A stretch of DNA of 25,420 nt, taken from contig CAUJFU010000252.1 of assembly GCA_963169055.1 (NCBI GenBank), positions 1-25,420 on the forward strand, written 5' to 3'. The notes beneath the pieces are model-generated. The model saw nothing but the letters and a program-made list of their open reading frames with translations, did no database searches and was not told the origin of the DNA. The DNA is from Myxococcota bacterium. GTDB taxonomy: Bacteria; Myxococcota_C; UBA6777. The position numbers were made by a program, and so were the translations under genes. Below are positions 1 to 8,954 of the stretch, in pieces (the stretch's first letter is position 1; each line of letters opens with the position of its first letter).

Positions 1-1019
1 CGTTCGCGCAACGGCGGTAGATAGATCGGAACCACCCGCAGACGATACATCAGATCTTCTCGAAAGGCCCCCACTTGCACCAGATGCCGCAGCGACCGAT
101 GCGTTGCGGCTACGATCCGCACATCCACTTTGACAGGCACCACCCCCCCCACAGGAACAAAGGTCTGCTCTTGCAAAACACGCAACAGCTTGGCCTGCAA
201 AGAAAGCGGTAGTTCGGCGATCTCGTCCAAAAACAACGTCCCCCCGTCAGCTTGCGCAAACAGGCCCGCATGATCTCGCACGGCACCCGTAAACGCGCCT
301 TTGATGTGGCCAAACAACTCGCTTTCCAACAGCGTCGGTGTCAACGCCGCACAATTGACCGCCAAAAACTGCCGATGGCTACGGTGGCTTTCCTGATGCA
401 AGGCGCGTGCGATGATCTCTTTACCTGTACCGCTATCTCCTCGCACCAACACCGTTGTGTCGGAAGGACCGACGTTTCGCACGATCTCAAAGGCTTGGTG
501 CATCGCAGGCGAACGGCTCCATAAACCATGAAAGTTCACTGTATCGGGCGGGATCGGCGGGTAGTCCTGCACAGGCTGACGATCTGGAAACAAGATCTCC
601 ACCCCCCCCAAAAACCGTCCCCCTCCATCGAAAAAGCCTCGACCACTCTTGCGCAACGCAATCGGACGACCATCCGAATGATAAAGCGTCAACGGACTGC
701 CTTCGACCCAACCCTTCTCCGCGATACCACAACCTGACACGCAACTCGCACAACGATTCGCCCGCAGACAGTCCTGCCCCATCACCTGCTCTGCCTGAAA
801 CCCCAACAGCTTCTCCGCTCCCTTGCTCCAATAACAGATCCGACGCTCCGCATCCACCACAAACACACCCACCTCAGGCAACAGATCCGATAACACATGA
901 AATGCTTCTTCCGCACCAAATGTCCCCAATATCCGACGCAACGCCTGACCAAAACGCGATAACTCCGAATCCATCACCTCCACACGATGCGTCGACTTCG
1001 CCTCGCTTTTTGATACCAC
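1..1019 (-). CDS. Sigma-54-dependent transcriptional activator with PAS domain (3' end cut by window edge)
   Basis: NtrC-type activator that would remodel sigma-54 RNA polymerase by ATP hydrolysis. The minus strand reads a PAS-like N-terminal sensor (about residues 35-145), then an AAA+ domain. The AAA+ domain has Walker A GDSGTGKE (about 441-418), the sigma-54 contact loop GAFTGA (299-282), a Walker B region [11 protein letters not shown], and the sensor segment [11 protein letters not shown]. It is still in the AAA+ domain at base 1, so the C-terminal HTH is outside the window. The PAS segment carries a C-x5-C-x2-C-x3-C cluster (770-729). I chose GTG at 1019 because AAGGAGG lies 8 nt upstream; an in-frame ATG at 974 is the alternative. 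There is no receiver domain, so the PAS is the likely sensor. It diverges from the Rrf2 gene. Family assignment is firm; the target genes are unknown. Confidence 0.93.
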   Translation of the reverse strand, partial: MVSKSEAKSTHRVEVMDSELSRFGQALRRILGTFGAEEAFHVLSDLLPEVGVFVVDAERRICYWSKGAEKLLGFQAEQVMGQDCLRANRCASCVSGCGIAEKGWVEGSPLTLYHSDGRPIALRKSGRGFFDGGGRFLGGVEILFPDRQPVQDYPPIPPDTVNFHGLWSRSPAMHQAFEIVRNVGPSDTTVLVRGDSGTGKEIIARALHQESHRSHRQFLAVNCAALTPTLLESELFGHIKGAFTGAVRDHAGLFAQADGGTLFLDEIAELPLSLQAKLLRVLQEQTFVPVGGVVPVKVDVRIVAATHRSLRHLVQVGAFREDLMYRLRVVPIYLPPLRE

Positions 1020-1060
1020 CTTCGCTTCCTCCTTACGCTCCTTGCAACACCTCCCCCGCC

Positions 1061-1110
1061 CACTGAAACGTATATATGTTTCACTGAAACATATTTTTCC
1101 AGTATGAAAC
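1061..1110. promoter_or_regulatory. Candidate operator: three phased TGAAAC repeats with overlapping palindromes
   Basis: TGAAAC occurs at 1064-1069, 1085-1090 and 1105-1110, about 21 and 20 bp apart (two helical turns), so all three face the same side of the DNA. The first two copies sit in identical CACTGAAAC blocks. GAAAC(1065-1069)-N8-GTTTC(1078-1082) and GTTTC(1078-1082)-N3-GAAAC(1086-1090) are inverted repeats. The array lies between the two divergent genes and overlaps a possible promoter, so a dimeric regulator, perhaps the Rrf2 protein itself, probably binds here. That identity is inference. Confidence 0.55.
1080..1108 (+). promoter_or_regulatory. Possible promoter for the Rrf2-family gene
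   Basis: TTCACT (1080-1085), a 17-bp spacer and TATGAA (1103-1108) give 4/6 matches to each consensus hexamer. The start would be near 1115, with a leader of roughly 130 nt. It coincides with the TGAAAC repeats, as expected for an autorepressed promoter. The call is weak because the hexamers are imperfect. Confidence 0.3.
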
Positions 1111-1248
1111 TAGGGAATCTTTTTCCATCCGCCAGAAAATCTTATCCAGATCAAACTGTTCGATTCAAAAATATTTCGTGGAACAAGAGATGCTGGCAAA
1201 CAAAACGGCTTTGTGATTGAAACAATGGAACCTTGAGAGGAGCCTCTA

Positions 1249-1755
1249 ATGAAGTTCTCAACCCGCGCAGAATACGCGATCCGCGCTCTTGTCGATCTCT
1301 CGATGCACCACGAAGACAAGCAGCCTCTCAAACTGCACGTGATCGCCGAACGCCAAGAGATCTCCCTCAAGTATCTCGAACAACTCTTCATCCCGCTTCG
1401 CAAAGCAGGCGTCGTGCGCGGAATGCGCGGCCCAATCGGCGGCTATCGTCTCGCACGCGCTCCTCACAAGATCCGTCTCAAAGAGATCCTTGATCTGCTC
1501 GGCGATTCACTTTGCGATCAAGAATCCGAAGAACACGAACCCAAACTCCACGAACCCAACGACGAAAAGAACCGCTTCTTGATCGACGAACTCCAACAAC
1601 GCGTCACCCAAGCCATCCGCGATGTTCTCGAATCCATCACCCTCGAAGAACTCCGCAATCGTCAGTCCTCTGTTCTCCGACAACTCCGCATCCTTCAATC
1701 CTTCGATGAGATCCCCACACTCCCCCGCGCCCAACACCTCGCCCACGCCAGCTAA
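1249..1755 (+). CDS. Rrf2 family transcriptional regulator
   Basis: 168 aa. The N-terminus (residues 1-70) has the Rrf2 winged helix-turn-helix signature: MKFSTRAEYAIRALVDL, KYLEQLF, and the wing RGMRGPIGGYRLAR. IscR and NsrR ligate an Fe-S cluster with three cysteines after the wing. Here only one cysteine is present (C89), followed by an acidic stretch (89-105) and a helical dimerization segment. An IscR-type three-cysteine cluster is therefore unlikely, and the signal may be sensed differently or by a partner. The ATG at 1249 has GAGAGGAG about 7 nt upstream. It diverges from the sigma-54 activator and lies 262 bp before gcvP. No iscS/iscU genes are adjacent, so I give no isc name. The family call is firm; the regulon is unknown. 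Confidence 0.92.
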   Translation: MKFSTRAEYAIRALVDLSMHHEDKQPLKLHVIAERQEISLKYLEQLFIPLRKAGVVRGMRGPIGGYRLARAPHKIRLKEILDLLGDSLCDQESEEHEPKLHEPNDEKNRFLIDELQQRVTQAIRDVLESITLEELRNRQSSVLRQLRILQSFDEIPTLPRAQHLAHAS

Positions 1756-1831
1756 TCCCATCCGACCCCTCCACAAACCAACACATCCCCCACAAATAGC
1801 TCCAGCCCCACAAGCCCCCCCGTGTCGATGC

Positions 1832-1885
1832 TTTTGGTGGATTCTTGCCGCCTTAACGACGTTTTTGGTGGATTCTTGCCGCCTT
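1832..1885. repeat. Two perfect 23-bp direct repeats (31-bp period) upstream of gcvP
   Basis: The 23-bp unit starting TTTTGGTGGATTC and ending GCCGCCTT occurs at 1832-1854 and 1863-1885 with no mismatch. They lie about 135 bp before the gcvP start, in an intergenic stretch with no other recognisable content. A 31-bp period is close to three helical turns, which would suit a regulator pair, but a neutral duplication explains it equally well. Confidence 0.8.
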
Positions 1886-1939
1886 GTCTTCGCCTAAAAC
1901 CGCCGCACAAAGTTCCCCTGTATTTCCCGCAAAAAGGGC

Positions 1940-1967
1940 TTGCGTTCCATAGGCGAAAGAGTATCTT
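1940..1967 (+). promoter_or_regulatory. Weak candidate promoter for gcvP
   Basis: TTGCGT (1940-1945), a 16-bp spacer and TATCTT (1962-1967) precede the chosen gcvP ATG by about 50 bp. TTGCGT is the same -35 used by the better candidate at 10680-10685. The -10 matches only 4/6. I see no glycine riboswitch core between 1756 and 2017. Confidence 0.3.
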
Positions 1968-2017
1968 GCGGTCGCATCCCAAGCGTTGTCCTGCAAGGGA
2001 AGAGGAGCAAAAAAAGC

Positions 2018-5000
2018 ATGACAAGATCCCGATACGAGAAGCTATCCCAATCCACAGATCACTTCGCCCCCCGCCATCTCGGCTCAAACGAGGCCGATCA
2101 GCGAACGATGTTGACAACCCTCGGCTTTGAAAGCCTCGATGCGCTGAGCGATGTCGCGGTGCCCAAAAGTATCCGCGCCCACCAACCGCTCACTGTGGGC
2201 GCTTCTCGTGGCGAACAACAAGCCCTGAACGATATCGCGGCGATCGCCGCACAAAACCAGATCTTCCGTTCCTTGATCGGCACAGGTTACACCGACTGCA
2301 TCACTCCGCCTGTGATCTTACGCAATATCCTTGAAAATCCGGGATGGTACACGCAATACACGCCCTACCAAGCCGAGATCGCCCAAGGACGCCTTGAGGC
2401 CCTGATCAATTACCAAACCCTGATCGCCGATCTAACGGGCCTTCCGCTTGCAAACTCGTCCCTACTTGACGAAGCCACCGCCGCCGCCGAAGCCATGTCG
2501 ATGGCTTACAACATCCATCGCCAGAAAAAACACGGATTCCTCGTCTCTTCCGATGCACACCCCCAAACCATCGCGGTGATCCAAACCCGCGCAGAGCCGC
2601 TTGGGATCAAGGTCTATGTCGAAGATCCCCACACCATCGAGCTCGCAGGGCGCGATCTTTGCGGTGTTTTGCTACAATACCCCACCACCGATGGCCGCAT
2701 CCAAGACCTTACAAAAGTCATCCAAGAGATCCATGCAGCCGAGGCTTTGGCGATCGTCGCGGCCGATCTATTGTCCTTGACGCTGTTGCGTCCCCCCGGT
2801 GAGATGGGAGCCGATATCGCGATCGGTTCTGCCCAACGCTTTGGTGTTCCGATGGGCTTTGGCGGCCCTCACGCAGCGTACCTTTCCACCCAAGAAGAAC
2901 ACCGCCGCCAAATGCCCGGGCGTATCGTCGGTGTTTCACGCGATGCACGCGGCAAAAGAGCCTATCGCCTCGCGCTTCAAACCCGCGAACAGCACATCCG
3001 ACGAGACAAAGCCACCAGCAATATCTGCACAGCCCAAGTTCTACTCGCTGTCATGGCCAGTATGTACGCTGTGTATCACGGCCCCCAAGGATTACGCGCC
3101 ATCGCAGAGCGCGTCCATGATCTGACTTCGCTGCTTGCGTTGGGCCTGAAAGAGCTTGGCTTTGCGCTCGATGAATCGCCGTTTTTTGACACCTTGCGCG
3201 TCCCCACAGGCGATCAAACCGACCTCTTTTACAAAGCTGCACAAGCCCAAAAGATCAACCTCCGTCGTTATTCCGATGCCAGCCTCGGGATCACCCTCGA
3301 TGAGCGCAGCAGCACCAACGAAGTCCGACAACTCTTGCGGATCTTCGCAAAGAATGCCACGCTCCCCTTCGATCTGGTCGATCTTTCCGAGAAAATGGAC
3401 ACTCGCTATCCCGAAACCCTCGCTCGCACCTCGTCCTACCTTGCTCACGAAGTCTTCCACAGCTACCACAACGAACACGAGATGTTGCGTTATATGTATC
3501 GCCTGCAAAGCCGCGACCTCTCCTTGACCACTTCGATGATCCCGCTCGGCTCTTGCACCATGAAACTCAACGCCACCAGCGAGATGATCCCCGTCACGTG
3601 GCCCGCCTTTTCCAACCTCCATCCCTTCGCTCCTGCCGAGCAAACCAAAGGATACAGCCTACTGACCCAAGACCTCGATCGCTGGTTGTCCGATGCCACA
3701 GGCTTTGCAGCGATGTCCTTTCAACCCAACGCTGGCTCCCAAGGCGAATATGCCGGACTCTTGGTCTTGCGTGCCTACCACCACAGCCGAGGCGATCACC
3801 ACCGCGATGTCTGCTTGATCCCCGTCTCCGCACACGGAACCAACCCCGCAAGCGCCGTCATGGCTGGCTTTCAAGTCGTCCCCGTCGCTTGCAACGATCG
3901 CGGTGACATCGATATCGCCGACCTCAAGGACAAAGCCGCCAAGCATGCCCCCAAACTCGGCGCGCTCATGGTCACTTATCCCTCGACACATGGCGTCTTT
4001 GAAGAAGGCATCCGCGAGATCTGCGACGTGATCCACCAACACGGCGGACAAGTCTACATGGATGGTGCCAATATGAACGCCCAAGTCGGACTCTGCCGCC
4101 CCGGTGATATCGGCGCAGATGTCTGCCATTTGAACCTTCACAAGACTTTTTGCCTCAGCGAAGGCACTCCCGTCACGCTGGCGACAGGAACAACACTACC
4201 CATCGAACAACTTCGAGTTGGACAACAAGTACTTGCTTGGTCTGATGAACGGAAAGGTATCGAATCCGCTCGGTTGGAAGCGATCTACGATACCGGCACA
4301 AAACCCTGTGTTGAAGTTGTGTTTGAAGACGGTCGTTCCATCGTTTGCACAGAAGATCATCGAGTCCTTACGAACGAGGGGTGGGTTGAAGCCGGAAAGC
4401 TCCGCCCATCCGAACACAAAGCCATCGTTGGACTCGAAGCCCCTTTCGATAACCTGAACGCCGAAACAAAAGCAGAACAAAGCTTTCGTCTGGTTTGTGG
4501 AAACTTTGTTTTCTCGATGACAACAACCCAAGAACGTGAAAAAACGCTCGCCTTCTTTCGGCTTGTTGGCTTGCTGTACTCGGATGGAACTTTCTCAGAA
4601 GAAAAAGTCTCCAAACGCCTCCATCTTCGAGTGTTTTTGGGCACACAACTCGACGCGAAATATGTTCAAGACGATATCGAATTACTCACCCAAATACGCC
4701 CTCATCTTTCCGCGAACAAAGGTATCTTCTCGATCCGTCTCCCCCATCTCTTGCTCCGCGCTTTTCAAGACATTCCCGGTGTGATCGATCCCGGCAAACG
4801 ACTCTATTCAACACAAACACTACCCAACTTTGTCAGAGACAAAACAACACCAAAAGCTGTTTTGCGGGAATTTCTGGGGGGTCTGTTCGGTGGTGATGGC
4901 TCTGCGCCTTTGCCCCTTTATCTCAAAAACAATCCTGACACATTCAAAGAAATCCGCTTCTCTCAAAGCCGTTTGGACAACAACACCGCCGAAAAGATCA

Positions 5001-6532
5001 TGACAGAGCTTCAAAAGGCACTCGCTCGTCTGAGGGTGGAGTCCACAGTCAGTGTGCCCTACCAACCCAACCAAAGAAACGGCAAAGCGAAACAGCCGAT
5101 CGGGCACCCTGAAAGCTGGCGCTGCGATTTGGTTGTGCGGTGGGGATCTGCTTTTGCAGAGAACGTTGGATTCCGCTACTGCCACCACAAATCCGCACGA
5201 TTGTCTATCGCAACGGCTTGGTGGCGCATGAAAGAAAGCATCGTTGAACAAAAACAAACAGTTGCTCAGCGCGTGTTGGATTATGTTGCGGATCTTCCCA
5301 AGACCCACCAAGGCCCAAGATCTGTTTGGTTGCCTGCGCTGCAAGAAATCTATTCTTCGTTTGCTTCAGAAGAGATCGTTTTGAACTCGTATTACGCCTC
5401 CTTCCAAGGCTTCAAAAAGCTGACAAAGCAGCACTTGGTGAACGCCATACGCGGGCAGAAAGGACTTCGCAAGAATCTCAAAGGTCTCCGACGCACAAAC
5501 CATCGGGCTGTATTGCCCCCCACCAATCGCTCCAACCAAAGTACCGGCATCCCTGAACTATCGCAGTTCTTTGAGCGGTCAGAAACCACCTCATGGTTCA
5601 GTCAACACACACCTTTGGGCCAAAGTTTCCGCGTCACGTACGCCACGCAAAAAAACGATGAAGTCGCTCCAACCTTCAAACTTGGCATCGCAGGGATCCG
5701 CAGCGCAGGAACTAGACGCGTGTACGATCTAACGGTGGGTACTTTGCATTCTTTCCTCGCCAACAGCGTTGTTGTCCACAATTGCATCCCTCACGGCGGC
5801 GGTGGTCCGGGCATGGGACCGATCGGCGTCGCTCCTCACCTTGTCCCCTTCCTTCCCGGGCATCCAAACCAAACCAACGCATCCGCCCAATCCATCGGCC
5901 CGATCGCAGCAGCCCCTTTCAGCAGCGCAAGCATCCTCCCCATCTCTTGGATGTACATCGCCATGATGGGCAGCGACGGCCTCAAACAAGCCACGCAGAT
6001 GGCGATCCTCAACGCCAACTACATGGCCAAACGCCTCGAACAACACTACGACGTCCTCTTCCGTGGCAACCAAGATCTCGTGGCTCACGAGTTTATCATC
6101 GATCTGCGCCCCCTCAAGATCAGCGCCGATATCGAAGCCGTCGATATCGCAAAACGCCTTATGGACTACGGTTTCCACGCACCCACCATGTCTTGGCCTG
6201 TCCCCGGAACGTTGATGATCGAACCCACCGAAAGCGAATCCAAAGCCGAACTCGATCGCTTTTGTGACGCCATGATCTCCATCCGCGAAGAGATCCGCGC
6301 CATCGAACAAGGCAAACTCCCCAAAGACAACAACCCCCTCAAACACGCCCCTCACACCGCTGAGATCATCATGTCCTCCGAATGGAATCGGCCCTATCCT
6401 CGCGAACAAGCCGCCTACCCCGCCCCTTGGACTCGCTCCAACAAGTTCTGGCCCTCTGTCTCCCGTATCGATGACGCTTTCGGCGATCGCAACCTCGTCT
6501 GCACCTGCCCACCCATCGAAGACTACACTTAA
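2018..6532 (+). CDS. gcvP: Glycine dehydrogenase (P-protein of the glycine cleavage system), intein-containing precursor
   Basis: PLP enzyme that decarboxylates glycine and passes the aminomethyl group to lipoyl H-protein. The precursor is 1504 aa; without the 544-aa intein the host protein is 960 aa, normal for the fused bacterial form (homologous N- and C-terminal halves in one chain). The active-site lysine lies in NLHKTF (K709, codon 4142-4144) and its glycine-rich partner loop [15 protein letters not shown] resumes at 5783, so the intein separates them. The reading frame also runs upstream to a TTG at 1940, but ATG 2018 has GAGGAG at optimal spacing and begins where homologs begin. No gcvT, gcvH or lpd is adjacent, so the partners must be encoded elsewhere. 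Activity should require protein splicing. Identity is essentially certain. Confidence 0.98.
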   Translation: MTRSRYEKLSQSTDHFAPRHLGSNEADQRTMLTTLGFESLDALSDVAVPKSIRAHQPLTVGASRGEQQALNDIAAIAAQNQIFRSLIGTGYTDCITPPVILRNILENPGWYTQYTPYQAEIAQGRLEALINYQTLIADLTGLPLANSSLLDEATAAAEAMSMAYNIHRQKKHGFLVSSDAHPQTIAVIQTRAEPLGIKVYVEDPHTIELAGRDLCGVLLQYPTTDGRIQDLTKVIQEIHAAEALAIVAADLLSLTLLRPPGEMGADIAIGSAQRFGVPMGFGGPHAAYLSTQEEHRRQMPGRIVGVSRDARGKRAYRLALQTREQHIRRDKATSNICTAQVLLAVMASMYAVYHGPQGLRAIAERVHDLTSLLALGLKELGFALDESPFFDTLRVPTGDQTDLFYKAAQAQKINLRRYSDASLGITLDERSSTNEVRQLLRIFAKNATLPFDLVDLSEKMDTRYPETLARTSSYLAHEVFHSYHNEHEMLRYMYRLQSRDLSLTTSMIPLGSCTMKLNATSEMIPVTWPAFSNLHPFAPAEQTKGYSLLTQDLDRWLSDATGFAAMSFQPNAGSQGEYAGLLVLRAYHHSRGDHHRDVCLIPVSAHGTNPASAVMAGFQVVPVACNDRGDIDIADLKDKAAKHAPKLGALMVTYPSTHGVFEEGIREICDVIHQHGGQVYMDGANMNAQVGLCRPGDIGADVCHLNLHKTFCLSEGTPVTLATGTTLPIEQLRVGQQVLAWSDERKGIESARLEAIYDTGTKPCVEVVFEDGRSIVCTEDHRVLTNEGWVEAGKLRPSEHKAIVGLEAPFDNLNAETKAEQSFRLVCGNFVFSMTTTQEREKTLAFFRLVGLLYSDGTFSEEKVSKRLHLRVFLGTQLDAKYVQDDIELLTQIRPHLSANKGIFSIRLPHLLLRAFQDIPGVIDPGKRLYSTQTLPNFVRDKTTPKAVLREFLGGLFGGDGSAPLPLYLKNNPDTFKEIRFSQSRLDNNTAEKIMTELQKALARLRVESTVSVPYQPNQRNGKAKQPIGHPESWRCDLVVRWGSAFAENVGFRYCHHKSARLSIATAWWRMKESIVEQKQTVAQRVLDYVADLPKTHQGPRSVWLPALQEIYSSFASEEIVLNSYYASFQGFKKLTKQHLVNAIRGQKGLRKNLKGLRRTNHRAVLPPTNRSNQSTGIPELSQFFERSETTSWFSQHTPLGQSFRVTYATQKNDEVAPTFKLGIAGIRSAGTRRVYDLTVGTLHSFLANSVVVHNCIPHGGGGPGMGPIGVAPHLVPFLPGHPNQTNASAQSIGPIAAAPFSSASILPISWMYIAMMGSDGLKQATQMAILNANYMAKRLEQHYDVLFRGNQDLVAHEFIIDLRPLKISADIEAVDIAKRLMDYGFHAPTMSWPVPGTLMIEPTESESKAELDRFCDAMISIREEIRAIEQGKLPKDNNPLKHAPHTAEIIMSSEWNRPYPREQAAYPAPWTRSNKFWPSVSRIDDAFGDRNLVCTCPPIEDYT
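4151..5782 (+). mobile_element. Intein with LAGLIDADG homing endonuclease inside gcvP
   Basis: 544 in-frame residues interrupt HKTF / CIPHGGGG. Splicing residues are all present: Cys1 in CLSEGTPV (block A), T67-x2-H70 in CTEDHRVLT (block B), H533 within the block F segment ([15 protein letters not shown]), terminal H543-N544 (block G), and Cys as the +1 extein residue. This is a class 1 intein. Both endonuclease motifs are kept with their acidic residues: [11 protein letters not shown] (138-148, D145) and [11 protein letters not shown] (241-251, D249). Residues about 300-510 match no motif I recognise and may hold a DNA-recognition domain. Local GC is lower than in the flanking exteins (one 60-nt line counted at 42% versus 60%), consistent with horizontal arrival. 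Removing it leaves an uninterrupted gcvP frame. Confidence 0.97.
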
Positions 6533-6685
6533 TCTCCTCTCTTCTTTCCTCTCTTCAAAAACACGCCTTTTTCCAAGCACAAGCCCCACCTCTGCACGCC
6601 ACGTCGCTCCTATTTTCTTTCGTGCGGATCTGAGCTATACCGCTTGCATTCCCATACGCTCCGCCTCGCAAGAAAGGACCGCCCA
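6533..6685. other. Intergenic stretch after gcvP
   Basis: I see no convincing terminator hairpin; the stretch is pyrimidine-rich just after the stop codon. The TPR gene frame stays open back to a TTG at 6644, but a better-supported start lies at 6686. Confidence 0.4.
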
Positions 6686-8026
6686 TTGAACTCATCCAAG
6701 AAAAACAACAAAACGTCTTCCAAAAAATCCACCGCCCAAAACAAATCTGCTATCGCTGAAAAATCCGCTGGTTCCGAAAAGATCGAGACCACACCCAAAT
6801 CCGCTGCATCCAAAACAGACGCTGTATCGGAAAAGATCGAGACCACACCCAAAGCCACACCACAAAAGAAAGCGGCGAGGGCAGAAACAGCCCCTAGTAC
6901 CGAAAAGGCCGCTGCTCCGAAAGAATCGGATCGGCCCAAAGAAGCAGCCCAAGAAGACGAATTTGCGTTTCCTCCAGCGGCAACGGCAACACCGCGCTCT
7001 CCCAAACTTTGGTTGCAGATCCTGTTGTTTGTCTTCATTCTTGGCTTTGCGATCTATCCGTATCTTGTGCGCAACGTGCCTTGGTTGGAGCGTTGGTTTG
7101 CTCCGGGAGCCTCGGCAGAGCGAGAGGGCGATCAAGCACTCCAAGAAGGCCGCTGTGATCGAGCGATCCAAGCCTATCGTAAAGCCCACCAAGCCATCCA
7201 AGCCAACAACACCCCCAAACAACACGCCCGTCGACGTGCGATGTTGCGCTACAAGACGGCTTTTTGCCTGCTGCGCCAAGAGCAACACACCCAAGCCATC
7301 CAAGAAGCCGAAGCCGCCATCCAAGCCGACCCACCGTGGCCTTTGCCCTACGAGCTTGTGTTGCGACTTTATCTACGCCACCAAAAGTCCGATCAGATCG
7401 CAAGTATCGAACAAAATATGCAAAAGTACTTTGCTTCGCAATGGAAGATGTGGCTGCTGCTCGGCGATGTGTACACCCATCAACGCTTGTATCCCCGCGC
7501 TTTGCAAGCCTATGAACAGGCCCTACGCATCGCCCCCAAAGACCCCGAGCTGCTCGATCACACCGCACGCGCCTTGCTGCTCCAACCCAAGGTCTCTCCA
7601 CAAGATGCCCTACGCGCCGAACAATACGCCACCCGCGCACTCCAACTCCAACCCGCCGCCCCGCCCACCGACACCCATCTCCCAAGCCTCCGCCCTTATA
7701 TGCTCGAAACCCTTGCGCTCGCCAAAGAAGAACGCGGCGATCTCCAAGCGGCCCTTCGACACGCTCAACAAGCCCACCGCTCCGCCCAAGATCGCATCGC
7801 TCGCACACGATTCAAACGGCTGCTCGATCGCCTACAACATCGGCTTGCTCCGCCTCCTCGACCCCAACCCGCTCGACCCCATACCCCACCCACCACACAA
7901 ACCACCCACACGCTTCCTTCACGACCCACCACCCAACCCACGACCTTCCGACGTTTGCCGCCTCCTCCTCTCCCACAACAAGATCCCCATACACGCTCAC
8001 GCCACATTCTTTCACCGTTCGAATAA
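6686..8026 (+). CDS. Membrane-anchored TPR protein with charged Lys/Ala/Thr-rich N-terminus and Pro-rich tail
   Basis: 446 aa from a TTG start. AAAGGA sits about 7 nt upstream; the frame extends to another TTG at 6644 that has no clear ribosome site. Residues 1-105 are a low-complexity Lys/Ser/Thr/Ala region holding a duplicated EKIETTPK segment (DNA 6776-6799 and 6830-6853, identical over 24 nt, 54 nt apart). A single transmembrane helix follows (about 107-128, LWLQILLFVFILGFAIYPYLV). Tetratricopeptide-like helices run from about 141 to 370 (for example a GDVYTHQRLYPRALQAYEQAL unit) and a Pro/Thr/Arg-rich tail from 385 to the end. This architecture suggests a cytoplasmic tail and an extracytoplasmic TPR scaffold, or the reverse. 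No enzymatic motif is visible. The partner is unknown, and the following gene encodes a second small TPR membrane protein. Confidence 0.85.
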   Translation: MNSSKKNNKTSSKKSTAQNKSAIAEKSAGSEKIETTPKSAASKTDAVSEKIETTPKATPQKKAARAETAPSTEKAAAPKESDRPKEAAQEDEFAFPPAATATPRSPKLWLQILLFVFILGFAIYPYLVRNVPWLERWFAPGASAEREGDQALQEGRCDRAIQAYRKAHQAIQANNTPKQHARRRAMLRYKTAFCLLRQEQHTQAIQEAEAAIQADPPWPLPYELVLRLYLRHQKSDQIASIEQNMQKYFASQWKMWLLLGDVYTHQRLYPRALQAYEQALRIAPKDPELLDHTARALLLQPKVSPQDALRAEQYATRALQLQPAAPPTDTHLPSLRPYMLETLALAKEERGDLQAALRHAQQAHRSAQDRIARTRFKRLLDRLQHRLAPPPRPQPARPHTPPTTQTTHTLPSRPTTQPTTFRRLPPPPLPQQDPHTRSRHILSPFE

Positions 8027-8044
8027 CATCGTTGCTTTCTAGGC

Positions 8045-8073
8045 TTGACAACGCCTTATGCCAAGATTAGGGT
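8045..8073 (+). promoter_or_regulatory. Sigma-70-type promoter for the second TPR gene
   Basis: A perfect -35 TTGACA (8045-8050), a spacer of exactly 17 bp and TAGGGT (8068-8073). Transcription would begin near 8080. This excludes the upstream in-frame ATG at 8058, which lies inside the promoter, and supports a start at 8139 or 8169. Confidence 0.7.
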
Positions 8074-8092
8074 ACACTCTCTTTTCGCCACC

Positions 8093-8112
8093 CTCCCCTT
8101 TTTGGAAGGGAG
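8093..8112. other. Short hairpin in the 5' leader of the second TPR gene
   Basis: CTCCC (8093-8097) pairs with GGGAG (8108-8112), and an inner TT/AA extends the stem around a bulged C. It lies about 20 nt after the predicted transcription start. It could be a leader structure or a degenerate copy of a dispersed palindrome; neither is proven. Confidence 0.35.
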
Positions 8113-8168
8113 ACGATTCTCCTAAACCCTCATTCCTTATGCGTTTTTGCGTACGAGGCACACTCCGA

Positions 8169-8918
8169 ATGCTCAACTTAATCTTCTCTCTTGTTGCGGG
8201 CATCTTTCTTTTTGTCCCGTTTTATCTCTGGCTCAACGTGTGGTGGCAAGCATTCCCTCCCGCTCTGATCGGGTTTGTTGCGGCGTACTTCTATCTTGTG
8301 CGCCGCACCTCCAAACAAACCGAAGCCCTCTTTCGCGACGCTGTTCAGACCCTTGAACCCCTTCAAAGTCGGCCCGAGATCGCCAGCAACCCCGACCGAC
8401 GCAATCTGATCATCGATCAATCGGTCGAAAAACTCAAAACAGGATACGGCCTTGCGCGTTGGCAATTCTTTCTTCACGCTCAAATTGACGCACAGATCGG
8501 CATCATCCTCTTTAGTGTGAAAGACGACTTCAAAGAAGCCATGCCGTACCTTGAGCGCTCTTTTCAGCGGAACTGGATCGCCCAAGCCATGCTCGCGATC
8601 TGCCACATGAAGCGCCACAAACCCGAAAAAATGGAAGAAGCCTTTGAAAAGGCCGTCAGCTTCAACAAAAAAGAAGATATGCTCTGGAATATCTATGCCT
8701 ACTGCCTCAACAAGATCAAAAAGACCGATCGTGCCATTGAAGTCCTTGTACGCGCACAAAAGGCTCTCCCCGCCAACAACGTGATCGTCGAGAACCTTGT
8801 CGCGCTGCAAAACAACAAACAGATGAAAATGAAGCATTACGGCGATCAATGGTATCAATTCCACCTCGAAAAACCACCCACACCCAAGATCCCCACACCC
8901 CGCTTTTCCCGCCGCTAA
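8169..8918 (+). CDS. Small membrane protein with TPR-like repeats
   Basis: 249 aa. Two hydrophobic helices (about 3-22 and 26-44) form a hairpin anchor followed by Arg-Arg, so the C-terminal part is probably cytoplasmic. Residues 100-215 read as degenerate tetratricopeptide helices (EAMPYLERSFQRNWIAQAML, KMEEAFEKAVSFNKKED, RAIEVLVRAQKALPANN). The tail is Lys/Pro-rich. The open frame reaches an ATG at 8058, but that sits inside the promoter at 8045-8073. ATG 8169 with GAGG 10 nt upstream, right before the first hydrophobic helix, is preferred; ATG 8139 is possible. It follows another TPR membrane protein in the same direction but appears separately transcribed. Function unknown; a scaffold or assembly role is inferred only from the repeats. 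Confidence 0.82.
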   Translation: MLNLIFSLVAGIFLFVPFYLWLNVWWQAFPPALIGFVAAYFYLVRRTSKQTEALFRDAVQTLEPLQSRPEIASNPDRRNLIIDQSVEKLKTGYGLARWQFFLHAQIDAQIGIILFSVKDDFKEAMPYLERSFQRNWIAQAMLAICHMKRHKPEKMEEAFEKAVSFNKKEDMLWNIYAYCLNKIKKTDRAIEVLVRAQKALPANNVIVENLVALQNNKQMKMKHYGDQWYQFHLEKPPTPKIPTPRFSRR

Positions 8919-8954
8919 CGCTACCCCCCCCACACACAAAACCATCCAACCGCG

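Noticed and set aside
1756-2017. Glycine riboswitch before gcvP
   Set aside because: No conserved glycine-aptamer core or tandem arrangement could be found.
5729-6589. 286-codon antisense frame over the gcvP C-extein
   Set aside because: Shadow of highly conserved gcvP coding sequence.
7035-7808. 257-codon antisense frame over the first TPR gene
   Set aside because: Arg/Gly-rich shadow; the sense product has a transmembrane helix and TPR periodicity.
8058-8168. Longer start for the second TPR protein
   Set aside because: The ATG at 8058 lies between the -35 and -10 of the promoter at 8045-8073, so it is not transcribed from it.
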